This document shows positions 21,639 through 29,378 of a stretch of 64,000 nucleotides of DNA, piece by piece. The position numbers were made by a program, and so were the translations under genes. The notes under the pieces are model-generated. The model searched no databases and was not told where the DNA came from. It was given only the letters and a program-made list of their open reading frames with translations. Numbering within the stretch: the stretch's first letter is position 1; the number at the start of each line of letters is the position of its first letter. Source of the stretch: Epithemia pelagica (taxonomy: Eukaryota > Bacillariophyta > Bacillariophyceae > Surirellales > Surirellaceae); assembly GCA_946965045.2 (NCBI GenBank), contig OX337232.1, positions 124,001 through 188,000 of the forward strand, in the 5' to 3' direction.

Positions 21639-22466
21639 CTATTCCTCACTCTCTGATTCTTGTGTACTACCCGAATCTTGGGTACTAGTGTCCGATGCAG
21701 CGTGGTTCTCCGATGGATCCTCGTTCTCCGACGGGTCGCTCTCCGACGGGTCGTTCTCCGAGTGGTCCTCATCATAGTTCTCATCGTCCTCCGATTGGTC
21801 CTCGATCTCCGACTCTTCGCTGTTGCTCTCCGGGTAGCGCATGCGATCAAATTCCGACGTGTATCGGAATCCAAGTTCGCGAACCTCCCTTTCGTCGTCG
21901 CGGAGGAGAAAGGGGACAATGGCCTTCATCAAAATAACCACTTGGTTGCACCGATAGTGACTTTTCTTGTGTTGTTTCCACCCGCTGGTATACCACCGAC
22001 TCCACTCGAGAAAGGATTGTTTCGTGCGGTCCTGCTTCTGATCCATGCTCAAACAGGCAAATTTCCACACGGCCAACTCCAACAAGGAGATGCGTTCCAA
22101 GTGTTTGTACTGGCGCAACAGATCCTCCGCGTCTTGGATCAATGTTTGATCCTCTTGCAGAAAGGCCCGTCCAATCACTTCGTAAATCTTGCCCCGCCAA
22201 GGACCATGCTGAGACACGTGCTCGTCCATTTGTTCGGGAATAAAGCGAGCATGGTCGCGTATTCGGAGGATTCGCTGAGAGCGATGTTCCAGTTCCTTAA
22301 CCATGCGCTGGTGCTCACGCGTCTCTTCATGATTTTCGTCATGGCCGGCAGACATTGTGCAGGTACAAAGGTTGTGAATCTTGACAAAGCAATCTCGATG
22401 CGAACGAAATGGCTTGCCTCGAATGTGAACCATGTGCAACCAAGGATAATGAACTAACTCAGGCAT
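21639..22466 (-). CDS. U1-like zinc-finger-family protein, copy 3 (finger degenerate, acidic tail)
   Basis: The protein has 275 residues. The finger position reads LCTCTMSAGHDENHEETREH. The first pair is C-x-C instead of C-x2-C, so the finger may not fold normally. The core is intact (GPWRGKIYEVIGRAFL, ERISLLELAVWKFAC, FLEWSRWYTSGWKQHKK, YRCNQVVILMKAIVPFL). The last 70 or so residues are a Ser/Asp/Glu-rich tail with imperfect repeats of S-E-N-D-P / S-E-S-D-P type, encoded by repetitive TCCGACGGGTCG-like DNA. The tail is probably disordered. The opposite strand is open for 265 codons but mirrors this gene. Confidence 0.7.
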   Translation of the reverse strand: MPELVHYPWLHMVHIRGKPFRSHRDCFVKIHNLCTCTMSAGHDENHEETREHQRMVKELEHRSQRILRIRDHARFIPEQMDEHVSQHGPWRGKIYEVIGRAFLQEDQTLIQDAEDLLRQYKHLERISLLELAVWKFACLSMDQKQDRTKQSFLEWSRWYTSGWKQHKKSHYRCNQVVILMKAIVPFLLRDDEREVRELGFRYTSEFDRMRYPESNSEESEIEDQSEDDENYDEDHSENDPSESDPSENEDPSENHAASDTSTQDSGSTQESESEE

Positions 22467-22900
22467 TTTGTTGTTTGGATTTGTCGCTACAACGTTTGTC
22501 TACCATCGTTGGTGTGTTGGTGTTGTCTTTGGCCTCACGCTTTACTATGTTTGCTATGTGTTGTTTGTCTTCCAGTTTGCACCAATGGCGAAAGGTTTGG
22601 CCTCTTGCATGTCATTGGTTTGGAACGTCAATCCATGCCCATAACGACTATTTGGTCCAGGCCTTGACGAAACCAGACCCTCTAATAGCAAGCAAATTCT
22701 CCGCAAGAAGAGGAGCGCACTCCCATCTGCAACGAGTCGGATTGGAACAACAAGATGATCCACACACACCAACCAATGGTAGGAGAGAACACACAATCTC
22801 TAGAGACAACACACGAAATGAGAGAATGTTTGCGATTAGTACTCCTACAAAACAAACGTCTTCCAGATCTACCGTGGCTCTCCAATCGATAGGTAGCCTT
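22467..22900. other. Spacer, part of direct segmental duplication
   Basis: It shares recognisable sequence with 25505-26040 (shared GTGCAACCAAGGATAA, TTTGGATTTGTCG, TCTTCCAGTTTGC and CAATGGCGA blocks in the same order). No intact gene. The decayed second domain of copy 4 begins at its right end. Confidence 0.55.
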
Positions 22901-23060
22901 CCAGTGCGAATCAAGACGCGTACAAGGAGAGAGTTTATAGATCTTGGGCTGAAAAGGACCATGGGAAAACAGGCTTTGTTCCATCCTTGAGATGATGCTT
23001 CCTGCATTACACCCGCGAATCAATATTGCTGATACTCGAACTGACATCCTCATTACAGTA
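22900..23060 (-). pseudogene. Decayed second domain of zinc-finger copy 4
   Basis: On the reverse strand, just past the stop of copy 4 and in another frame, SRMEQSLFSHGPFQPKIYKL matches SRMEQSLSCHGPFQPKIYEL of the second domain of copy 6. The rest of that domain is missing or scrambled. Copy 4 was therefore once a two-domain gene like copy 6 and lost its second half through a frameshift and truncation. Confidence 0.65.
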
Positions 23061-23714
23061 GCTATCCTTGTTTCTCACTTCCACCATCACCAACGGTTGG
23101 AGTAAGTCACTCCGAATCTCTTCACCAAAAAGAAATGGGACAATGACATTCATCAGAATGACAACTTGGTTGCACCGAAATTGTTGTTTCTTGTAGGCCT
23201 TCCAGCCATTTGCGTCCCATTGCTTCCATTCGAGATAGGTGCGGGGACCCTCGGCGTCGTCATCGTGTGGATTGACAGTGACACAGGTGAATTTCCAAAC
23301 AGCCAATTCCAACAATGAGATGCATTCCAATTGCTGGTATTTGAGTAATAAACGGTTGGCATCTTTGACTAACGTTCGATCCTCTTCCATAAAGGCTCGT
23401 CCAATCAGCTCGTAGATTTTACCCTGCCAAGGGGCGTAGGGAGATAAGCTTTGTTTTACCAATGACGGCAGAAGTCGAGCTTCGTCGTGAATTTGAATAA
23501 TGGTCGTGGCTCGATCCGATACTTCCTGTGCTCGAGCCTCGTGCTGACGTGAACTTGAATGAGATTCCTCTGACTTAAACTCAATGTTGCAAAGTCTGCA
23601 ATATTGAATGTTGTCGTTGGAATTTAAGGTTACGTAAAGATCCAATGATGGAGGTTCGATTGCACTAATGCTTACGAACTTTGACAATTCGTCCTCGGTT
23701 CTAGGTTTCATCAT
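23007..23714 (-). CDS. U1-like zinc-finger / LELAVW-family protein, copy 4 (truncated two-domain form)
   Basis: The protein has 235 residues from the ATG at 23714, chosen for its GCCACCATGA context and because MMKPRTEDELSKFVSISAIEPP aligns with the start of copy 6. The frame is open further upstream (to 23891), but that part is not shared by other copies. Finger CRLCNIEFKSEESHSSSRQH; core GPWQGKIYELIGRAFM, ISLLELAVWKFTC, YLEWKQWDANGWKAYKK, FRCNQVVILMNVIVPFLF. The protein ends soon after the first domain, where copy 6 continues into a second. Upstream at 23776-23788 lies AAAGTCTGACATT, a motif shared with copy 6. Confidence 0.68.
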   Translation of the reverse strand: MMKPRTEDELSKFVSISAIEPPSLDLYVTLNSNDNIQYCRLCNIEFKSEESHSSSRQHEARAQEVSDRATTIIQIHDEARLLPSLVKQSLSPYAPWQGKIYELIGRAFMEEDRTLVKDANRLLLKYQQLECISLLELAVWKFTCVTVNPHDDDAEGPRTYLEWKQWDANGWKAYKKQQFRCNQVVILMNVIVPFLFGEEIRSDLLQPLVMVEVRNKDSYCNEDVSSSISNIDSRV

Positions 23715-23789
23715 GGTGGCAACTCTGTCACAAGGTATATTTGCTGGAAACCAAAACACGGACGGGTATCTCATTAAAGTCTGACATTT

Positions 23790-24206
23790 TCCCACGATTG
23801 GTAGGAGTCTTCCACGACGGTAGTCGTCAGGCCCTGTCAAGTTTTTCGCGAGAAACCCCGAGTTCCAACAAGGAGTCCCTGCGGGGCTCATTCAAGCCTT
23901 TCGAGTTTGAGCGTGCTCCGATCGAACCCTCGATCCTGTTGCAGAATGGTCAGACCTTCACACTCGCATCGATTACCCCGCTACGGAGCACTGAGGGAAG
24001 GACAATCGAGGAGCACCATTGCGAACTTGAACAAGTTTGAGGCGATTCGACTTTTGTTGCCAGTGCCATCCAAAGAAATACCAGTGCTCTCCAAAGAAAT
24101 ACAAGTGCTCATCTTCTTATCGATTGATCGTATTCTTGACGATCCGCAATGGCGTTCTTGGTAAAACTTAGCATTGATGGTGTCATTGTGTGGACTAGTT
24201 TGTTTG
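23790..24206. other. Spacer with a short decayed family fragment
   Basis: Around 23860-23885 the reverse strand reads CTCCTTGTTGGAACTCGG-like sequence, the DNA of the family core (SLLEL), with no open frame around it. The remainder up to copy 5 shows two short direct repeats (CCAAAGAAATAC-type) near 24067-24105. No gene is supported. Confidence 0.4.
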
Positions 24207-24905
24207 CTATGCATTTTGCTCTTCTTCATTTGCCTCCTCTTCTTCAGTTTCTTCCTCGTCTTCGTTCTCCGATTCATCCTCTTCCTCCAATTCATCCGTG
24301 TCATAAATTCTGCCCTCTCCTTGCAGAAATGGGACAATGGCTTCCATAACAATAACCACTTGGTTGCACCGATAGTGACTCTTTTTGTGTTCCTTCCACC
24401 CATTTTCATACCACCGACTCCATTCGACAAAGGACCTCTTCTCGTGGTTGCTGTTCTGATCCGTACTGGTCAAACACGCAAATTTCCAAATGGCCAACTC
24501 CAACAAGGAGGTGCGTTCTAAATGTGCATACCAGGCCAAACGTTCATGGGCGCTGCGGACTAACGCTTGATCTTCTTGCATGACCGCTCTTCCAATCATC
24601 TCGTAGATCTGGCCGCGCCAAGGTCCATTGGGAGACACGTATTGTTCAATCATGGGAGGTAAGTGATTGGCACGATCACGAACATAAAGAATTTCTTTTA
24701 CTCGAGCCATGATTTTGCGGCTACGAATCTTGTGGGGCCATGTTTTGAAATGATCTTCCGATACCTTGAACTCTGTTTCGCAGACATGACAATACCGGTG
24801 CTTGACGCCGTTGGTGGTACGAACCGGTGTCGCCGATGTGCAAATGGCTTTGGCGTCGACAAACAACGCCAGAGATTTCTCCGAATCACTATTGCTTGTG
24901 GCCAT
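24207..24905 (-). CDS. U1-like zinc-finger / LELAVW-family protein, copy 5
   Basis: The protein has 232 residues. Finger CHVCETEFKVSEDHFKTWPH (C-x2-C-x9-H-x5-H), then YVRDRANHLPP, GPWRGQIYEMIGRAVM, ERTSLLELAIWKFAC, FVEWSRWYENGWKEHKK and YRCNQVVIVMEAIVPFL. It ends in a long Glu/Asp tail (more than 30 residues, E-E-D-E-S-E-N-E-D type). Together with copies 3, 8 and 9 it defines an acidic-tailed subgroup. It diverges from copies 1, 2, 4 and 6 in the linker, which lacks the VNP segment and instead has TSTDQN. Confidence 0.7.
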   Translation of the reverse strand: MATSNSDSEKSLALFVDAKAICTSATPVRTTNGVKHRYCHVCETEFKVSEDHFKTWPHKIRSRKIMARVKEILYVRDRANHLPPMIEQYVSPNGPWRGQIYEMIGRAVMQEDQALVRSAHERLAWYAHLERTSLLELAIWKFACLTSTDQNSNHEKRSFVEWSRWYENGWKEHKKSHYRCNQVVIVMEAIVPFLQGEGRIYDTDELEEEDESENEDEEETEEEEANEEEQNA

Positions 24906-26070
24906 TGTTTCAGAGACGCTTCTTGCAACGCACTAACAGAGGAGATACCGGCGGTGTATGCAGTTGAAAGATAGAGTTGATGTCTTCTAAACCGAGGGCT
25001 TCTTGCCGCAATCTTTTGTGTTTCGATCATTGTCGGTCGGCGGTCGCAGCAGGGTTTTCTTTACTAGGTTCGCTATGTGGGCCGGTTTTGCGGATGTGGT
25101 GGAGTGAAGAGATGGAATAAAGAGACGCAAGCGCTATTACTCCGGAGTAGGAGTACTACTCTCCTACTCCTCTATATATGGAAAAGGATTAAGGAGTAGG
25201 AAAAGTACTCCGATGCTGCGGTAGAAACGACTATATCACAGTGAGCATGAATTTATTTCATGTTTGCCAACCTAGCTAATAGACTTTTTTGGGAACCATC
25301 ATCTAGTCGAGGAACCTTCGCTGGATGGTGCTTTTGTTGCGACTACGTTTCTCGACCGATACTTTTGCCTGGTTTGCGTCATGATACAAAAGGCCGTGCT
25401 GCGCGAGTCCATGGACACGAACAAACGAATGGGGTGGCACCAACAACGGAATCTCTCTCCTCCCTCTTTTTCATGTCCGACAGATCCACATGGAGTCACA
25501 CGCCTGAACCAGGTGCAACCAAGGATAAACATATAATTCAGGCAGTTTGAGGTTTGGATTTGTCGGCAGCGTTTGTGTGGTTATTGTTGTTGCTCCCTTG
25601 CCTTGCTATGTTCGCCATGTATCTTCAGTCTTCCAGTTTGCGCCAATGGCGATAGAAAAGACTATATGGCAGAGGTGGAGCAGCACAACCAATCTACCGT
25701 AACCCTGGAAGCGGCTCACAAGGACGAACTCTATCATCGAGGCTTGGCCTTGCATGTCCAATTAGGTTTGTAACGTCAATCCAAGCTCATTATGATTATC
25801 TGGTCCTGGCCATGACAAACCAGACCCTCTAGCAAACAAAAACTCACAAACCAGGAGCGCACTCCAATTTGCAAAGTGTGTGATTGGAACAACAAGACGA
25901 TCCAAACCAACAAATGGTACTCCTAGGAGAACAAACGCTCTCGAGAGACAACACACGACATGAAACAATGTTCCTAGTTACACTCTTACACAAATGTCTT
26001 CCAGATCTACCGTAGCTCTCGAATCCACAGGTGGTTTTCCAGTGCTAATGTAGCAACGGAATAACCTGTT
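24906..26070. other. Spacer: AT-rich palindromic stretch and duplicated flank
   Basis: Around 25140-25215 the sequence is built of repeated, partly palindromic GGAGTAGGAGTA / TACTCCT motifs. From about 25505 to 26040 it is a diverged duplicate of 22430-22960. Reading frames here are short and unsupported. Confidence 0.5.
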
Positions 26071-27240
26071 TCATGATGATCCGTCCATCGTTTCGTCCTT
26101 CAGAAATGGCACAACGTGCTTCATAATACTCACAAGGCGGTTGCTCCGATAATGAGTCTTTTTGTGATCCTTCCATCCAGTGGCAAGCCAACGCTTCCAT
26201 TCGAGATAGCTCCAGCCTCGCGATTTCTCGGACTTGGCGGCCGTGTCGCATGAATCGCAGACAAACTTCCATACTGCCAGTTCCAGTAAAGAGATGCGTT
26301 CCAACGATTCGTACCAAGGAAGATGACGCTTCCTGGTCTTGACAGTCAAAGAAACATCCTCTTCCAGAATGGCGCGTACAATCAGTTCATAGATTTTGGG
26401 CTGAAACGGACCATGACAAGACAAACTTTGTTCCATCCTTGAGAGAATGAATTCTGCATTGTCACGAACTTCGAGAATAGTGCGGACTCTTGACCTGACA
26501 TCCCCGTGACAGCAATACTTGCCTGTGAATTCAACGCTCACCAACGGCTCTAAAACTTGATCAGAATTCCTGATTCTGCTCTTGGTGTTGTCTTTCGCTT
26601 TGAGTGAGTCACTCCGAATCTCTTCATCAAAAAGAAATGGCACAATCGCATTCACGAGAATGACGACTTGATTGCAGCGAAATTGTTGTTTCTTGTAGGC
26701 CTTCCAGCCATTTGCGTCCCATTGCTTCCATTCGAGATAGGTGCGCGGACCCTTGGTGTCGTCACCAAATGGATTCACAGTGACACATGTGAATTTCCAA
26801 ACAGCTAATTCCAATAATGAGATGTGTTCCAAGTGCTTGTATTTGAGTAACAAACTGTTGGCATCTTGGACTAATTTCGGCTCCTCCTCCATAAAGGCTC
26901 GTCCAATCAGCTCGTAGATTTTACCCTGCCAAGGGCCGTAGGGAGATAAGCTATGTTTTATCAATGACGGGAGAAGCCGAGCATCATCGCGAATTTGAAT
27001 AATAGTTGTGACACGAGCCGAAATTTCTTTTGCTCGAGCCTCGTGCTGACGTGAACTTGAATGAGATTCCTCTGACGTGAACTCAATGTTGCAAAGTCTG
27101 CAAAATTCGAATTGGACGTTGTTGTTGGATTCTTTTCTGCGTCTATACGGGTCCAGTCTTATGGGTTCGATTCTTGGAGGTTCGATTCCACTAATGCTTA
27201 CAAGCTTTGACAGCTCGTCCTCGGTTCTTGGTTTCGCCAT
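26071..27240 (-). CDS. Two-domain LELAVW-family zinc-finger protein, copy 6
   Basis: The protein has 389 residues from the ATG at 27240 (context GCCACCATGG, start MAKPRTEDELSK). Domain 1 (about 1-230) has finger CRLCNIEFTSEESHSSSRQH and the complete core. Domain 2 (about 245-389) repeats the core: VRDNAEFILSRMEQ, GPFQPKIYELIVRAIL, ERISLLELAVWKFVC, YLEWKRWLATGWKDHKK and IMKHVVPFL. At the finger position domain 2 only has YCCHGD, so it probably lacks zinc binding. This is an internal duplication inside one gene. It lies in the second arm of a direct segmental duplication whose first arm holds copy 4. Four AAAGTCTGACATT elements lie 85-180 bp upstream. Confidence 0.72.
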   Translation of the reverse strand: MAKPRTEDELSKLVSISGIEPPRIEPIRLDPYRRRKESNNNVQFEFCRLCNIEFTSEESHSSSRQHEARAKEISARVTTIIQIRDDARLLPSLIKHSLSPYGPWQGKIYELIGRAFMEEEPKLVQDANSLLLKYKHLEHISLLELAVWKFTCVTVNPFGDDTKGPRTYLEWKQWDANGWKAYKKQQFRCNQVVILVNAIVPFLFDEEIRSDSLKAKDNTKSRIRNSDQVLEPLVSVEFTGKYCCHGDVRSRVRTILEVRDNAEFILSRMEQSLSCHGPFQPKIYELIVRAILEEDVSLTVKTRKRHLPWYESLERISLLELAVWKFVCDSCDTAAKSEKSRGWSYLEWKRWLATGWKDHKKTHYRSNRLVSIMKHVVPFLKDETMDGSS

Positions 27241-27324
27241 GGTGGCGAATTTGTCACAGGGTACTTGCTGGATATCCTTTCCGCGAAGAAACACCAACGT
27301 GTGAGCACATCCAGGTATCACATC

Positions 27325-27420
27325 AAAGTCTGACATTCTCCCAATGTATCACATCAAAGTCTGACATTCTGCCCTCAAAGTCTGACATTCTCCCAATGTA
27401 TCACATCAAAGTCTGACATT
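27325..27420. repeat. Four direct repeats of AAAGTCTGACATT upstream of copy 6
   Basis: Copies lie at 27325-27337, 27356-27368, 27377-27389 and 27408-27420, with spacings of 31, 21 and 31 bp. Three sit in a longer ATCACATCAAAGTCTGACATT unit. One copy also lies upstream of copy 4 (23776-23788) and a variant upstream of copy 2 (21570-21580), each 55-90 bp from the start codon. Position and recurrence suggest a promoter element; no factor is known to me. Confidence 0.65.
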
Positions 27421-28250
27421 GTTAGGAATCTTCGCCGTCTAGGTAGTCGCAGGGACTTTAAAGAAGAGCAAGAGGCGGCATGGCAAGATTCACCACGTAC
27501 CATGAAACAAGAGAATCATGATTCGATCAACTCAAACGGAAAAGCCATTGGATGTACCTAAAGTCGAAGCAAATCACTGATGAACATGAAGAAAGCGTGG
27601 CACATGACAGTCTTGGGTCTTGGGGGTTTGTGGTCCAAGTTCTTTGCGTCGGTAGTGTCCATGGAGGATTCGTACTCTTCTTCAAGTTCTTGTGTGCGTC
27701 CCTCGTTTCGTTGTCGTCGTCGTCTTTTTCGAAAATGTGTAACCCGCATCCTGATTGCCACAACAAGTTCGCTACAAGAGCCCAAGCTGTTTGTGATTCT
27801 TTTTATCCAACTACCGCTTCCATATTCGAGATACCTCCAGCAGCCTCGCGAATCCACAAACCTAGCGGTGTCGCTTCCAAGAAGGAGATGCCCGTTCCAA
27901 CCATTTGAACCACGCACGCACAATGTCGCATCATTCGGGTGTCCTACCTCCAACGATTCTCCTCTCGAATTGACCATACCAACAGTTTCTCAATCGTACC
28001 ACCAACCCAAACCAAACCCGAAAACGACCCACAAGCTTTGTTGCAGCATTGTTTTGGATGGAATCGATTCGGCCTCTCCCGACGAATGGTGAGAATCGGG
28101 AGGACGACGACTCCACATGAGGCTGCTGCGGACCCCTACTACGATGCTGACGGTAGCATCGATACCCATTCTCGAATGGCAGGAGGCTGGATCCCATTTC
28201 CTGATTCTGTCGTGACCAATTGTTGTGGCATACGTCAATGTACGAATTGC
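27421..28250. other. Spacer with decayed family sequence
   Basis: Left part (to about 27480) is the end of the direct segmental duplication (compare 23790-23850). From about 28050 rightward it is homologous, inverted, to 57540-57740 (shared CCATTCCTCCA..GACC/ATCC and AGCAGCCTCATGTG-type blocks). No intact gene. Confidence 0.45.
27739..27910 (-). pseudogene. Decayed LELAVW-family fragment
   Basis: On the reverse strand, GGAACGGGCATCTCCTTC and CGCGAGGCTG..GGTATCTCGAATATGGAAGCG align with the DNA of copy 6 domain 2 that encodes ERISLL and the RGWSYLEWKRW region. Frameshifts and an internal stop break the frame, and the first third of the domain is missing. Confidence 0.6.
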
Positions 28251-28400
28251 TGGATCATGGAGGAATGGCGTTCACCATGAGAATGACAACTTGAATGCAG
28301 CAATGATGAGTGCTCTGTCTAGCTAGTACACACTCCAAACCATGTTCGTCCCAACGCGTCCATTCGAGAGGTAGGTTCGGGGCATTTTCTCCTCGTGTCT
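28251..28400 (-). pseudogene. Decayed LELAVW-family fragment (3' core)
   Basis: Forward-strand GAATGACAACTTGAATGCAGC and CCCAACGCGTCCATTCGAGAGGTAGGTTCGGGG align with the 3' core of copies 1, 2 and 4 (the CNQVVILM and YLEWKQW parts, read in reverse). Frame is lost. Its partner in the inverted arm is at 57395-57560. Confidence 0.6.
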
Positions 28401-28452
28401 TGACATCGCCCGTTTGCTTTCACCACCGCTCGCCATTCTCCCATTCTCCCAT

Positions 28453-29073
28453 TCATCCGTATCTTCTTCTCCGTTGTCCTTGTGTCGTCTTGTCGTCGTG
28501 GAGAAAGGGGATAATGGCCTTCATCAAAAGAACCACTTGCTGGCAACGATAGTGACTCTTTTTGTGTTCCTTCCACCCGCTGGCATACCACCGACTCCAT
28601 TCCACAAAGGACCTTTTCTGGTTGTCTTTCTTTGGATCCGTACTGGTCAAACACGCAAACTTCCACACGGCCAACTCCAACAAGGAGATGCCTTCCAACT
28701 TTTTGTAGTGAAGCAAGAGCTCATTGGCATCTTGACGAATCGATCGATCCTCCATCACTTCTCTTCCAATCGCCTCATAAATCTTGCCCCGCCAAGGGCC
28801 ATGCGGAGACAGGTCCTTCTCCAGTTGTTTGGGAAGACGGCGGAAATTGTCGCGCGAACGCACAATTCGATACGTGAAATGGACAATCTCCTCGACCGCG
28901 CGTTGGTGCTGCAGCGTCTCTTCATGAGTTTGTTCGTTGGTACCGAAATGGGTATTGCAGAGGGCACAAACGTCGTCTCCCCTGTCATAACAATATCGAT
29001 GCGATCGAAATGACTTGACTCCAACGCCAATAAAGTCCAACCAATCATAATCCTCCTCGTTGTTTCCAGCCAT
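28453..29073 (-). CDS. U1-like zinc-finger / LELAVW-family protein, copy 7
   Basis: The protein has 206 residues. N-terminus DWLDFIGVGVKSFRSHRYCYD, finger CALCNTHFGTNEQTHEETLQH (C-x2-C-x10-H-x5-H), then SRDNFRRLP, GPWRGKIYEAIGREVM, EGISLLELAVWKFAC, FVEWSRWYASGWKEHKK, YRCQQVVLLMKAIIPFL. Its closest relative is copy 10 at 56752-57369, with which it shares nearly the whole protein. The gene was divergent to copy 8, and the two originally shared a promoter of a few hundred base pairs. A 3.7-kb retrotransposon now separates them, leaving about 300 bp of original upstream DNA. Confidence 0.75.
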   Translation of the reverse strand: MAGNNEEDYDWLDFIGVGVKSFRSHRYCYDRGDDVCALCNTHFGTNEQTHEETLQHQRAVEEIVHFTYRIVRSRDNFRRLPKQLEKDLSPHGPWRGKIYEAIGREVMEDRSIRQDANELLLHYKKLEGISLLELAVWKFACLTSTDPKKDNQKRSFVEWSRWYASGWKEHKKSHYRCQQVVLLMKAIIPFLHDDKTTQGQRRRRYG

Positions 29074-29378
29074 TGTGATGTTCTGTTGTGGTTTGGATGC
29101 GGTGTCTCACCGCATGGCGTTTTGGGGGTATGCGTTTGTTTCCTTCCTTCTCTCATTCATTGCGCCCCATTACTCGCCATCTTGCCCATTTTTATTCGCC
29201 ATCACCCCCTCTTCTTTTCGTTTTTCTGGGGTGCCTGTCCGGCTGTCCGTCCGCGATCGCGTTGGGACTGGAAACTGGATGGGGAGAAATCCATGCCAAC
29301 AACAATAAGGCTACCGATACATAGCGACCATAGCACAATTCGTTGCCCGAGTAGATCGCTGCAGCTCTGAACAAAACA
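29074..29378. promoter_or_regulatory. Remnant of the divergent promoter of copies 7 and 8
   Basis: The interval aligns with the inverted arm (56484-56751 read in reverse) through shared blocks TTTGTTTCCTTCCTTCTCTC, GTCCGTCCGCGAT, GAGAAATCCATG and GCTGCAGCTCT. Homology stops near 29379, where retrotransposon sequence begins, and resumes at about 33125. Confidence 0.6.

Noticed and set aside
21660-22457. 265-codon forward frame
   Set aside because: Exact antisense of zinc-finger copy 3; similar antisense frames occur opposite copies 5, 7, 8 and 9 and share the same codon-mirroring artefact.
24663-24974. 103-codon forward frame near copy 5
   Set aside because: Mostly antisense of the copy 5 N-terminal part; no independent support.
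25140-25215. Palindromic GGAGTAGGAGTA / TACTCCT stretch considered as MITE or regulatory hairpin
   Set aside because: No defined terminal repeats or target duplication; repeats are short and irregular.
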